Assembly: GCF_904849725.1 (NCBI RefSeq)
Contig: NC_058521.1
Span: forward strand, 350,174,138 to 350,238,137
Direction: 5' to 3'
Length of the DNA stretch: 64,000 nucleotides
DNA from: Hordeum vulgare subsp. vulgare
Taxonomy: Eukaryota; Streptophyta; Magnoliopsida; Poales; Poaceae
Numbering within the stretch: position 1 is the stretch's first letter; each line of letters opens with the position of its first letter. Both the position numbers and the translations under genes were made by a program. Of this stretch, positions 1-11,700 are shown piece by piece. The notes below the pieces were generated by a model. It was not told where the DNA came from, did not search any database, and worked only from the letters and a program-made list of their open reading frames with translations.

Positions 1-2034
1 TTCATTCTTGCGAAACGACGAGATGCGTTTCTATCCCCGTCGAGGCCCTCTCGCCAAACCAAGGATAGGACCGCATATTGGACATTACACACGGTTAACC
101 AGTTATGTACTCCTCACTTGGTGACACATCATACTCTTGTCCATGGAATGAGTGGCAACATACGTTTTCGAGGAATCCTTTGAGGCTCCTCGAGAGGCGA
201 TGGCTGTGTGGGAGCTGCTTTAGGTGCTGGGATATTTGTTCCCGAGGCCTCAAGCACGGGAACGTCGGCGAAAGGGGGAGGACTACAAGTTAAACTAAGA
301 AAAACTCAGTAAGATGACAACAGGAAAAAGGAATCTGTGTAGGGCCGCCAGAAAACCACACTTACAAAGTGGAGGAGGGTGGCACTTGCGTCACATGCTC
401 CTTGACGGTACCTTGGCAGATGACTAGACGGGGATTCCTACTCGGTTCGCTCTCCTCTTGGGGTGGAACGGTCTTGGTATGCTTAAGCTGACGACGCATG
501 GTGGAAGGGGAGTAAGTGCTCATGGCTGGAAAAAATTATAGAAAAGTATTAATCCTCTCTAATATATTTTTAACATTCCAAATCTAGAAAAATGTGACAC
601 GACAAGGCAATGGCATGGACCTCCTCCTAAAAGGGGAGTTAATTGGGATCATTTCTTCCATGAGTTTCGCATGCAACAAAGCCAAGTCATAAGCACATCC
701 AAGTATCTTGGTTTATGCAAGGCCATAACCACTCAAACGTCGAGTTTCAGTCCATCGAGAAAACCACACTTACAAAGTGGAGGAGGGTGGCACTTGCGTC
801 ACATGCTCCTTGACGGTACCTTGGCAGATGACTGGACGGGGATTCCTACTCGGTTCGCTCTCCTCTTGGGGTGGAACGGTCTTGGTATGCTTAAGCTGAC
901 GACGCATGGTGGAAGGGGAGTAAGTGCTCATGGCTGGAAAAAATTCTAGAAAAGTATTAATCCTCTCTAATATATTTTTAACATTCCAAATCTAGAAAAA
1001 TGTGACACGACAAGGCAATGGCATGGACCTCCTCCTAATAGGGGAGTTAATTGGGATCATTTCTTCTATGAGTTCCGCATGCAACAAAGCCAAGTCATAA
1101 GCACATCCAAGTATCTTGGTTTATGCAAAGGCTATAACCACTCAAACGTCGAGTTTCAGTCCATCGAGAAACGGATGGTATAATGCAGGGAATCAGGTGG
1201 ATCTTTGTATGTAGACAACACAAGCTTGGAAAAATGCTCTACATAATTCTCAACAGTGCTAGTTTGTGAAAGGCTGAACAAGAGTAAAATAGTAGTTTGT
1301 TGTTGATTATGTCTGAGCATGCTCTGAGTGCTTGACAAAATCTAGTCCATGTCGCCTGCGGCAGACGACGCTGAGCAGACTCTAGCCAACGTGACGCTGC
1401 TCCGTGAAACTGTGTTATATTAAGTGAAATCCGCCGATAACTAGATGTTCTCTAGAGGAGGAATTGATCTTCCCAGCGAGGTTGCCGAAGACACATATTA
1501 GTGCCATCTCAAGAAGGATCCACACCAAGGATCTCACGGTAATGAAAAAAAAATCAGGGACAAAATTGATTCATGCTCACTTCCAACTAGAGGAGGGACA
1601 TAAACATTATGTGCCTTCCCCCGATGGTTGTGGTCGAAGGCAAGGGCGTCGATGGCAGCGTTGTCGCGATCATTCCCAACATTCGTGATGAGGAAGAATC
1701 ATCTGCACATTGTGAGCTCTTCTTATTAAGATCCGTCCGGATCTGCTCGATGTCAAGCGTACCTCCTTCCGAACGGCATCAACCCGTGTCATGATGAGAC
1801 CATCAAACACGGCGGTGTTCGTCTTCAATAACCCGTCAACAGATGTAAGAAGTAACTCACCATGATCCTTGAACTTGGTTCAAATCGCTAATGAACTCCA
1901 CATGAAGAAGTTCATACACCTTAATAAGTTCTTCATGGCTTCTGCTCGCCATCGTTCTTGCCATCGAGTAACGTGGCTGTATCGTGTAATCTTCATGACT
2001 CGTTGTCTTTGATACCAATTGTAAGGGTACCTCG
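1..2034 (-). mobile_element. Ty3/gypsy gag remnant (minus strand)
   Basis: Decayed gag-coding DNA of a Ty3/gypsy retrotransposon read on the minus strand. The best piece (about 1338 down to 1130) encodes a block resembling the plant retrotransposon gag domain: YVEHFSKLV, then SLHYTIRF, then DGLKLDV after a frameshift, matching the usual order Y-V-x-x-F-S-x-L-V, LYYTMRF, DGLK. At the right edge, 2010-2030 reads on the minus strand as TGGTATCAAAGAC, a Met-tRNA-type primer-binding site, so the 5' LTR should lie immediately to the right. Many stops and frameshifts; no intact ORF. A 408-bp tandem duplication (351-1167) lies inside it. Family resemblance is from protein motifs only; the clade is not assignable. 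The part below position 350 is less certain and may belong to a different repeat. Confidence 0.6.
351..1167. repeat. Tandem duplication, two units of about 408 bp
   Basis: Unit 1 is 351-758 and unit 2 is 759-1167. They align end to end with only a few substitutions and one 1-bp indel (tgcaaggcc in unit 1, tgcaaaggct in unit 2). Both units begin at gaaaaccacacttac and end at gtccatcga. The duplicated DNA is part of the gypsy gag remnant, so the duplication followed or accompanied decay of that element. The high similarity suggests it is recent compared with the surrounding decay. Confidence 0.92.
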
Positions 2035-2045
2035 ATCTAGATCTA

Positions 2046-2134
2046 AACTAGCTCACAAACTGAATTAATTCGAAGAGCACATGAATTTGAACTAGCTCAC
2101 AAACTGAATTAATTCCAAAGAACACATGAATTTG
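2046..2134. repeat. 44-bp direct repeat, two copies, in presumed LTR scrap
   Basis: Copies start at 2046 and 2090 (aactagctcacaaactgaat, then aattc and a cacatgaatttg end) with an offset of 44 bp and about three mismatches. They lie just outside the primer-binding site of the gypsy remnant, so they probably belong to its truncated 5' LTR. They are about 350 bp upstream of the sigma factor start codon and may have been drawn into its promoter region; that is inference. Confidence 0.75.
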
Positions 2135-2239
2135 ATTCAAATACCTAAAAGACGGTTTTATTGGACAGCTGATATATTTTGCATCATTTAGATGATGTAT
2201 ATAAGATATTTTTAGAGTTTGCCGTTTTTGCAGCAACTA

Positions 2240-2242
<3 letters not shown>

Positions 2243-2281
<39 letters not shown>

Positions 2282-2283
2282 AA
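2243..2283. repeat. Homopolymer tract C29 followed by A12
   Basis: A run of 29 C (2243-2271) joins a run of 12 A (2272-2283), about 200 bp upstream of the sigma factor start codon. A pure C run of this length could form i-motif or G-quadruplex structure on the two strands, and is also a place where sequencing and assembly often miscount bases. The exact length should not be trusted. Confidence 0.85.
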
Positions 2284-2439
2284 CCCTAAGTTTGGACATC
2301 ACCTCGACAGCCTGTGTGATATCGTGCAGCGCGCCTCAGCCGACCTGATCACTTTTCCCTTATCCGAAGAGACCAAACAAACCCCCGAGTCCATCCCACC
2401 GTCGCCTTGTCTCTCCCCGCTTCCTCCCTACGCGCGCCA

Positions 2440-2463
2440 ATGGAGATCACCGACCCTAGGTGA
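2440..2463 (+). promoter_or_regulatory. Upstream ORF and possible cryptic splice donor before the sigma factor start
   Basis: An ATG at 2440 opens a 7-codon frame (MEITDPR) that stops at TGA 2461-2463, 27 bp before the main ATG at 2490. The end of this frame contains AG|GTGAGC at 2458-2465, which matches the plant 5' splice-site consensus at every position shown. It could act as a short uORF in the 5' UTR, or transcripts could splice from 2460 and skip the main start codon. No RNA evidence is available; both are inferences from sequence. Confidence 0.45.
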
Positions 2464-2489
2464 GCCTCTCGATCAGCCCGGGCTTCACA

Positions 2490-2729
2490 ATGGCGTGTCT
2501 GGCGCCGCACTTCAAGTGGGCCCCGTCTTCGTTCTCCACCACCCACGCGTACCAGCACCCTTCCCCGTCGTCCTCATCCTCCAACTCAGGCAGGTGCTCC
2601 GGCCGCCGCCTCATCCGTGTCCAGTGCGCTGCCACTTCTGCTGCTGCAGCAGTCGTCGACGGTGAACGCGCAGCTGGTGGGCCGCTCCACCTCGTTTACT
2701 CGTCTCCGGAGTCGGCGCCGGTTCTCCAG
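2490..2729 (+). CDS. Sigma factor exon 1 (transit peptide)
   Basis: 80 codons from the ATG at 2490 (context cacaATGgc, with A at -3 and G at +4) to CAG|gtgacg at 2729/2730. It encodes the serine-rich chloroplast transit peptide with a likely processing site after VQC. A longer frame starting with GTG at 2460 exists but GTG is not a normal nuclear start in plants. The intron begins in phase 0. Confidence 0.88.
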
Positions 2730-5700
2730 GTGACGTAGCCTGCTCGGTTGTTTTTTGCATTGCGTTTTACATTTAACTGATAAAGAAGGTTTGGTTGAGC
2801 TAGGAGTGGGCAGGATTGGCCGAATGTTGTTGTTAATAAGGAGGTTCTCTTACACTAAGTTGTTTCTGAGTGAGAATGTGAGCTAATATTGACCTATTAT
2901 GGTCAACAGTGATGGACATAGAGCAATGACACTCTTGGTGGAATTTGATTTGCAATACAGTAGGATATTACTCCCTCCGTTCCTAAATATAAGACCTTTT
3001 AGAGATTTCACTATAAACTACATACGGATGTATATAGACATACTTTAGAGTGTAGGTTCACTCATTTTACTCCGTATGTAGTCCATAGTGAAATCTCTAA
3101 AAGGTCTTATATTTAGGAACGGAGGGAGTATATCACTACAGGTAGATTGTATTTCACACTAGTAAATGTGCACGTGCAATGCACGTCTCAACTAATATTA
3201 ACCTATATTACATGGGTTCCAGCAAAAATATATTATAAATGAACTTGTATAGAATGTGTTCATTGCCCAAAAGACTATTGTATTCTTATTTCAAACCATT
3301 AGTAACCCTTATTCTATGAATTTCGAAATAAATATTTAAGGACCCATGTACAACTAGTATTTTCAATTTCTAGTATTCTAGAACTCCATACACTTTTACA
3401 AATACAATTATTCTTTTACAAGTCCACTTTTTTATAATCATCCTATCTTTCAACGTTGTCTTCTCAACCAATACAGTTGACAAGTCTTAAGAGTGGGATC
3501 ACATCCATTCTATCTTTATGTGGATAGACACGGACAGGTATGAAGCAGTCATGTAGGTTCACCATATCAGTTAAGATCTTGACATCAGTCGGATGTGCGC
3601 TTCTGAATTCCTACATACACATAGTTTTGTTTATTTATACAAAAAAATTAATGATATGTTTTTTCTTTTTGTGTTGTTCGCATGTTTTTCCCAAGAATGG
3701 AGAGGCCGGGGGTCTTAACCTCCTTTTCCAAAAAAAAAAGTTTTTCGCAAGAAATCTATGCGATCCCTTGAATTCAAAAACACACAGAAAGGATAAGTAA
3801 ATTCTAGAAAGAAATGATGGCTCGTGGGATTAAATCTGATGGATATCGTTGATCATCTGCGAGTTCAAAGGATGATGAAATCAGCCACAGGAAAATATCA
3901 CACAACTGTCATAAACTACTTCGACAGTTGTTATGCCACAATCGAGCATGCAGTGCACAACAACCAAATGATGGTGTTATGACCGGTTTACATTACAACT
4001 GGAGAAGGCCCAGTTAAATAGAGCTGGCCCAGTTATCTTATAGTATTAGGGGCTTAGCCCAGTTTATTATATTTGCTAGCCTAGAGAAGTTATATATACT
4101 CATGTAAAGGACACCTTTTGGAATTAAGCAAGATCAATCTATTTTGATCGGCTCCTAGAAGGAGCCGGTGCCCTAACCCTAGCAGCCGAACTCTCTCTCT
4201 CTCTTAACCACGGCGCCCCACCGCCGTCGCCCGCTTCCTCCACCTCGCCAACCCTCCCTACACCCATATTACCTGAGAGATCAACCTGGTAGGCATCGAG
4301 TTCCTACCAATTTGGTATCAGATAGACCAGGATCGACCATGTCGACACCACCACCCACCCCCAGCCTTTCGTCGGCCACCAACCCCTGCCGCCGGCCTCC
4401 CTGTCGCTAGCCTCCTCGGCCGCCGCGCCGGTCCTCACCGGGCCGCCTGCCGCGACCGCCTGGCCCCCGACGATCTCGGCTGGCCTCGTCCTCTCTCCCG
4501 CGGGGATGACCTCTGCGCTCCTGAAGCTCAGCCACGCCATGGCGGGCATCCGCTCGCTCCTTGCGGGGCCTTACGCGCAGCAGCCGGCTGCTGCGTTCTT
4601 CCCCACCGTAGCGCCGCCTCCGTTCCTCTCGACAGCGCCGCACCAGGGGACCACCTCGTCGTCAAGCGGGCTGCCGCCACTTTCGGGCGCACCCATCCAG
4701 GCGGTGCGGTTTCCACCATCACCGTCTCCGCTGCCGGCTTGGCTCACCGAGCCGGTCTACATGGCCGGGCCGGGTCAGCCCTCCTTTCCACCGACAGCCG
4801 CCGTGCAGCCGGCCGGGCCACTCGCCGGTTCCTCGGGCACGGCGGGCCCCTACGCCAGCGTGGACGAACCCTTGTTCCATGGTGGGACGTTGCAGCCCGC
4901 CCTCCCGGTCCTGTCGTCAACAATGCTCCACACCGCGGAGCCACCGATGGCCGCAGGCTACGGCCAGCACCCGTCGCGTTTCTCCAAGCTGGAGTTCGCC
5001 ACCTACGACGGATCCGGGGACCCCCTAAATTGGCTCAACCAGTGCGGCCAGTTCTTCGGGGGGCAACGCACGCTCGCGTCCGACCGCACCTGGATCGCCT
5101 CGTACCACCTTCGCGGCACCGCCCAAACGTGGTATTATGCCCTCGAACAGGACGAGGGCGGGATGCCGCCGTGGGAACGCTTCCGCGACCTCTGCCTCCT
5201 CCGGTTCGGTCCACCCGTCCGCGGTAGCCGGCTAGCGGAACTCGGACGCCTTCCGTTCCTCTCCTCGGTGCAGGATTTTGCCGACCGCTTCCAGGCGCTG
5301 GTCTGCCACGCTCCTGTCGTCTCGGCCCTCCAACGGGCCGAGCTCTTTGTCGGCGGCCTTCCCGACCATATCCGCATGGACGTCGAGATGCGGGGACCGC
5401 AGACCCTTCGGACGGCCATGTACTATGCCCGCGCGTTCGAGCAACGGGTGGTGGCCATGCAACAGGCGTTCCCGGCCCAGGCACCTCGCCCACGCCCTCG
5501 GCCGGCCATGTCTGCACCCGGCCGACCGTCCCAGCCGGCGACAGGAACTCCCGCCACGGCAGGGGCTCGACCGTTCCGCCGGCTAACCCCGGCCGAACAA
5601 CTCGAGCGTCGCCAACAAGGGTTATGATTCAACTGCGACGAGCCCTACGTGCTAGGTCACGTCTGCCCGCGCCTCTTCTACCTGGAGGCGGACGACTACA

Positions 5701-8700
5701 TCGAGGAGGATATAGCTTCCCCCGAGCTTGCCAAGGCGGCTGCCCCGGCATCAGTCACCGCCCTCGTGGTCTCCCTCCATGCCCTTGCCGGCATACGAGC
5801 GGAGAAAACGATGCTGCCAGTGACGGTTAATGGGGAGCGCCTCCTAGCTCTCCTGGACACGGGCTCTACACACAACTTCCTACCCGAGTATGCGTCGCCT
5901 GGCCCTCCAGCTGACGGGTGGCGAGCAGCTCTGAGTTACCGTGGCTAATGGTGACCGTCTTCGCTGCCACGGTATTGCACGGCAGGTTCCCATCCTCATC
6001 GGCGACGAGCACTTCGCCATCACGTGCGTACGCATCGACTTGGGCTGCTTCGACTTCATCCTCGGCGTCGACTTCTTGCGGACGCTCGGACCCATCCTTT
6101 GGGACTTCGACGCCCTGACCATGACTTTCTGGCGCCAGGGGCGTGAAGTGCAGTGGAAGGGCGAGGGTGGCACTTCTCCAGCAGTTCCCTCCCAATTGTG
6201 GACCGCCATCGCCGACTCCGAGTCGCCCCTGTTGGCTCATCTCCTGTAGCAGCACATCTACCTTTTCGACGAGCCTCGGGGTCTTCCGCCCACGCGGGTC
6301 TTCGACCATCGCATTCACCTTCTCCCGGGAACAACACCCGTCGCCGTACGCCCATACCGCTATCCACAGCTGCAGAAGGACGAGCTGGAACGGTAGTGCG
6401 CGCTTATGCTCGCTTTGGGCATCATACGGATTTCTACTTCGCCGTTCTCGGCACCAGTGCTCCTTTTTCGCAAGCTCGACGGCTCGTGGCGTTTCTGCAT
6501 CAATTACCGTGCTCTCAATGCCAAGACGTCGAAGGACAAATTTCCTATACCGGTCGTGGAGGAGCTCCTGGACGAGCTTCATGGGGCACGCTTCTTCACT
6601 AAGCTTGACTTGCGTTCTGGCCATCATCAGGTTCGTATGCACCCGGACGACATCGCGAAAACGGTCTTTCGCATCCATCATGGCCACTTCGAGTTTTTGG
6701 TGATGCCCTTCGGTCTCTCCAATGCACCGGCGACATTCCAGGTCACCGTTCTACGCAGTCACTTGACCCTGGCGCCAAGCGCAAGCTAGGCCCTCGCTAT
6801 GCGGGACCCTTTCAGGTGTTGGAACGCATAGGCAACGTCGCCTACCGCCTTCAGCTGCCCCATGGTGCTCGTCACCACGATGTCTTTCATGTGGGCTTAT
6901 TGAAGCCTTTCCATGTGGAGCCGCGGGCAGCCGGACCAAATCTTCCGCCGACCTCAGACGGGCGCTTACTTCCTGATCCAGCTAAGGTGTTAAGGTTCAC
7001 CAAAGTCGTGGTGTGTGGCGTCTTTTGATCCAGTGGCACGGTCTTCTAGAAGGGGATGCTACTTGGGAGATCCTTGAGGAGTTCCGCAAACATTTTCCAG
7101 ACTTCCAGCTCGAGGACGAGCTGTTTGCGCAGGCGGGGAGAGATGTTATGACCGGTTTACATTACAACCGGAGAAGACCCAGTTAAATAGAGCTGACCCA
7201 GTTATCTTATAGTATTAGGGGCTTAGCCCAGTTTATTATATTTGCTAGCCTATAGAAGTTATATATACTCATGTAAAGGACACCTTTTGGAATTAAGCAA
7301 GATCAATCTATTTTGATCGGCTCCTAGAAGGAGCCGGTGCCCTAACCCTAGCAGCCGAACTCTCTCTCTCTCTCAACCACGACGCCCTAGCGCCGTCGCC
7401 TGCTTCCTCCACCTCGCCAGCCCTTCCTACACCCATATTACCTAAGAGATCGACCTGGTAGGCATCGAGTTCCTACCAGATGGTTTGCAGTTCATTGAAT
7501 GAGTCACACACCTCGGTCTTGTATTGATGACGTCATGCTTGATTTATTACTCAATCTATTATTCTGCACATAGAAGAAAGAAAACAACATGTGTCTTATC
7601 ACTAACTATTATATGTTACTATTCTTTCTAATGTAAGCAAACCCTAGAATCTTGTCATACATACTTCAGACACGCTGGTAGTATGTAGTCCCTTTTTGTA
7701 TCCAAATAAACCTCAACAGTTGCTAGTTTTGTGACTTTTGTCAACAGATTCTTTCTTAGATGGGAACACTGTTGGTACGAACTCTCAGTATAATAGTCTT
7801 CTTAACCCAAATGGTTGCTGGTGCCTGCCCAATAATTAGTAATATTAAGGACCAATGGGTTACCTAATAAGCATAATGAAGACAAAATATACTTGACTTG
7901 TAGTTTTCACCTAATATTATCCTAATAGTAAGCATTCCAAGGACCAAAGGTGAATGCACAAGCGCTACAAAACAGTATGCACTTAATTTACTTCAATTAG
8001 CTTCTGATGAGATCTTAGAATTTTAAGGCCTATGTAGGGTAAGAAAGTTGTCGGAGATCAAGAGACTACATTGAAATAACTTCATATATGTTATGACCGG
8101 TACTATGTACCAAAGGAGGAGGCCCAATGGGCAGGATTAGTTACGGGCTTAGCCCAAGTTATCTTAGTTATCTTAGTTATCTTAGTGTCCAAGTTATCTT
8201 AGAGTCCAAGTTATCTTAGTTATCTTAGAGTCCAAGTTATCGAGATTATATAAACCGATGTAAACAACTCTTTTGGAATTAAACAATATAGTCATAACTC
8301 TATTGCCGGGCTCCCAGAGGAACCGGAACCCTAGCTCTGCCGCCGCCTCCCTCTCGCGCGCAACGGTGCCCCGCCGCCGGTCTCCGCGCGCCAGCCCTCG
8401 CCAACTCCGTTTCATCCCCTACAACCTCCGCCCTAGACCCGGTAGAACCCTAGCGGTTCCTACCAATTTGGTATCTAGAGACTCCAGGCCGATCATGTCA
8501 TCCTCGCCGGCCGCCACCACCCTCCCGCCTGCCTCCACCCTCCCAATCATCACCACCACCCCGTTGCAGGCCCTCTCCACCGCGCTGCTGGGTACGGTGG
8601 CCGCCACAGCCGCGTCGGCTACCACTGCCGCCCCGGCCCCTGTCATCTAGACCCCGGAGGAGTTCACGGGGGCCCTGCGCGACCTCGCCACCGCGGTCCA

Positions 8701-11700
8701 GGGGATCCGCCTTTATCTGGCCGGCCCCTATGGTCCGCCACCGGCCCCCGCCACCGGGCTGCAGCTGCTCCCATGACAGCAGCCACCACCGCCGGGCCCC
8801 GTGATTGTCGGGCCACTTCAGCTGCCGCCCCCACCAGCCACCACTCCGCCTTGGTCGCCCTGGCCGACTCAGGCGCTGGCGGCGTTGGCCGCGCCCGCCG
8901 CCCCCTTCTGGCAGTCGCTGCAGCTGCCGGGGCCGCCGCAGTTCAGCTCCGGGCCGCCTTCCACAACACCAGCAGGCGTCCCGATCCAGCAGGTCCGGTT
9001 TTCGCCCTCACCGTCCCCACTTCCGGCCTGGTTGGCCGAGTCCGTTCTGCGGCCGGTCTACACGATGGCGTCGGAGCAGCCGGCTACCGCTATGAAGTAC
9101 GGGGGGCCCTCAAGCTCCGCGGGCCCCTACGCCAGCCGCAACGGGCCGTCTTTCCATGGGGGACCCCCAGTGGCCACCGACCCAGCACCGTCAACCTTGC
9201 TTCGCACCGCCGAGCCGTACGGACACGACGGTCTTACTCAGACACCGCCGCGCTTCGCCAAGATTGACTTCGCCACCTACGACGGTACGGAGGACCCCCT
9301 CAACTGGCTCAATCAGTGTGAGCAATTCTTCCGGGGGCAACGCACACTCGCGTCGGACCGCACTTGGCTCGCCTCATATCACCTCCGAGGCGCCGCACAT
9401 ACATGGTATTACGCCCTTGAGCAGGACGAGGGCGACATGCCCTCATGGGAACGCTTCCGCGAGCTCTGCCTCCTTCGCTTCGGACCTCCGATACAAGGGA
9501 GCCGACTGGCGGAGCTTGGTCGACTGCCCTTCACCTCCACGGTACAGGACTTCGCCGACCGGTTCCAGGCCCTGGCGTGCCACGCGCCAGGCGTGACGGC
9601 TCAGCAGCGGGCCGAGCTCTTCGTCGGTGGTCTGCCAGATCACATCCGCGTGGACGTGGAGCTTCGGGGGCCCCAGGGCCTCCAGACGGCCATGTACTAC
9701 GCCCGCGCCTTCGAGTGTCGCACAAGCCTTGCAGCAGGCGGCGCCGGCGCGAAGTGGCCGACAGCCGACCCGGTTTTCCCAGAATACGGCTGTGCCAGGC
9801 CGTCCGCCCCCGGTCCCTCCTGTGACTACCACTTCGGCCTCGGCGCGGCCCTTCCGCCGGCTAACCCCGGCCGAGTAGATCGAGCGCCGTCGCCAGGGGC
9901 TGTGCTTTAACTCCGACAAGCCCTACGTGTCGGGCCACGTCTGCCCGCGACTCTTCTACTTGGAGGCGGCCGACTACGTCGAGGAGGACACGCCCGCCGA
10001 CGAGCTCGGCGACTTGGCCGCACCAGCTGCCGCGGAGGTCGCATCGGCACCAGCGACAGCTCTCGTGGTCTCCCTCCATGCCCTCGCGGGTATACGAGCA
10101 GAGAAGACTATGCTCCTACCGGTGATGATCCACGGCGAGCGCCTCCTTGCCCTTCTGGATATGGGCTCCGCACATAACTTCCTGCCCGAGTCGACCATGC
10201 GCCGCTTGGCACTTCAGTCGACGGGCGGGGAGCAGCCGCGGGTCACCGTGGCTAACGTCGACCGTCTTCGATGTCTTGGGCTCGCACGGGACGTTTCCAT
10301 CACCATCGGCGACGAACACTTCACCATCACATGCGCTGGCATCGACTTGGGCTGCTTCGACTTCATCCTCGGCGTCGACTTCTTGCGGACCCTGGGTCCC
10401 ATTCTCTGGGACTTCGACGCCATGACGATGACATCCTGGCGCCTGGGTCGCCGCGTCCGGTGGGAGGGCGTGGGTGGCGCCCCACCAGCGACGCCACAGC
10501 CGCAGCTGGCCACGACTGCTGCCGACTCCGCGCACCCTCTGTTGGACCATCTCTTGCAGCAACACAGCGACCTCTTCGACGAGCCTCAGGGTCTGCTGCC
10601 GGCTCGGGAGTATGACCACCGCATCTATCTCCTGCCAGGCACGGCGCCGGTGGCGGTGCGTCCCTACTGCTACCCCAGCTGCAGAAGGACGAGCTGGAGC
10701 GGCAGTGCGCGCTCATGCTAGCCCTAGGCATCATCCGAATCTCCACTTCACCATTTTCGGCGCCGGTCCTCCTCGTTCGCAAGTCGGACGACTCGTGGCG
10801 CTTCTGCATCGACTACCGCGCTCTTAAAGCCCTGACACTCAAAGACAAATTTCCCACTCCGATCGTCGATGAGCTCCTGGACGAACTACATGGGGCGTGC
10901 TTCTTCACCAAGCTCGACCTCCGTTCGGGCTACCACGCCACTGGCGGCCGTACGCCACTGGCGGCCATACGCCACTGGCGGCCATATCTTTGGGGACGGT
11001 CGTTCTGGATTCGCACGGATCACTACAGCCTCAAGTTCCTATTGGACCAGAGGCTGTCTACCGTGTCGCAGCACCAGTGGATCAGCAAGCTCTTTAGCTT
11101 CGATTTCACCGTCGAGTATCGTCCGGGCCGCCTTAACACAGTGGCCGACGCCCTGTCCAGCCGCGACGACCACGACACTGACGCGGGCGACTCCGACGGG
11201 GCGGCCCTCTGCATTCGGTCAGGGCTCTCGTTCGCCCTCTTCGACGACATCCGCCGGGCCACCACGGACGCGCTCGACGCGCAGTCCCTTCGGCAGCGCC
11301 TTGATGCCGGTGACCTGGAGGAGCCGTGGCGTTTGGCGGAGGGCCCGCTCCTGCACGGGCGACGCCTCTTCGTGCTGGATCACGGCGACATCCGTCATCA
11401 AGTGTTGCTGCTGGCCCACTCGGCGGGCCACGAGGGTGTGCAGAAGACCCTCCACCATCTCCGCGCCGACTTCTACATCCCCGGCGATCGGGCCCTGGTT
11501 CGAGACTGGGGCGGTCTTGTGCGACGTGCCAACTAACAAGACAGAGACACGGCGATCGGCAGGACTGCTACAGCCCTTGGAGGTGCCTTCTCAGGTCTGG
11601 GCCGATATCTCCATGGACTTCATTGAGGGCCTTCCCAAGGTGGGCGGCAAGTCCGTCATCCTCACAGTGGTCGATCGCTTCTCCAAGTACGCCCACTTCA

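Larger units (their letters stand above)
3975..7478 (+). mobile_element. Chromovirus-type Ty3/gypsy element G1, internally deleted
   Basis: A complete insertion of 3504 bp: LTRs 3975-4309 and 7144-7478 (335 bp each), 5-bp target duplication GATGG at 3970-3974 and 7479-7483, and primer site TTTGGTATCAGA directly after the 5' LTR. The short LTRs, gag-pol order and C-terminal integrase extension suggest a Reina-like chromovirus; clade is inferred. Compared with its relative G3 about 2 kb is missing: the frame jumps at about 6740 from the reverse transcriptase motif NAPATFQ straight to the integrase C-terminus, so the RT active site, RNase H and integrase core are gone. It is inserted in sense orientation in intron 1. 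Confidence 0.93.

Noticed and set aside
2460..2489. Longer sigma factor N-terminus starting with GTG at 2460
   Set aside because: GTG is not a normal start codon for plant nuclear genes, and a well-placed ATG in good context lies at 2490.
2219..2665. 148-codon ORF beginning with a proline run
   Set aside because: It exists only because the C29 tract translates to polyproline, and it overlaps the true exon 1 in another frame.
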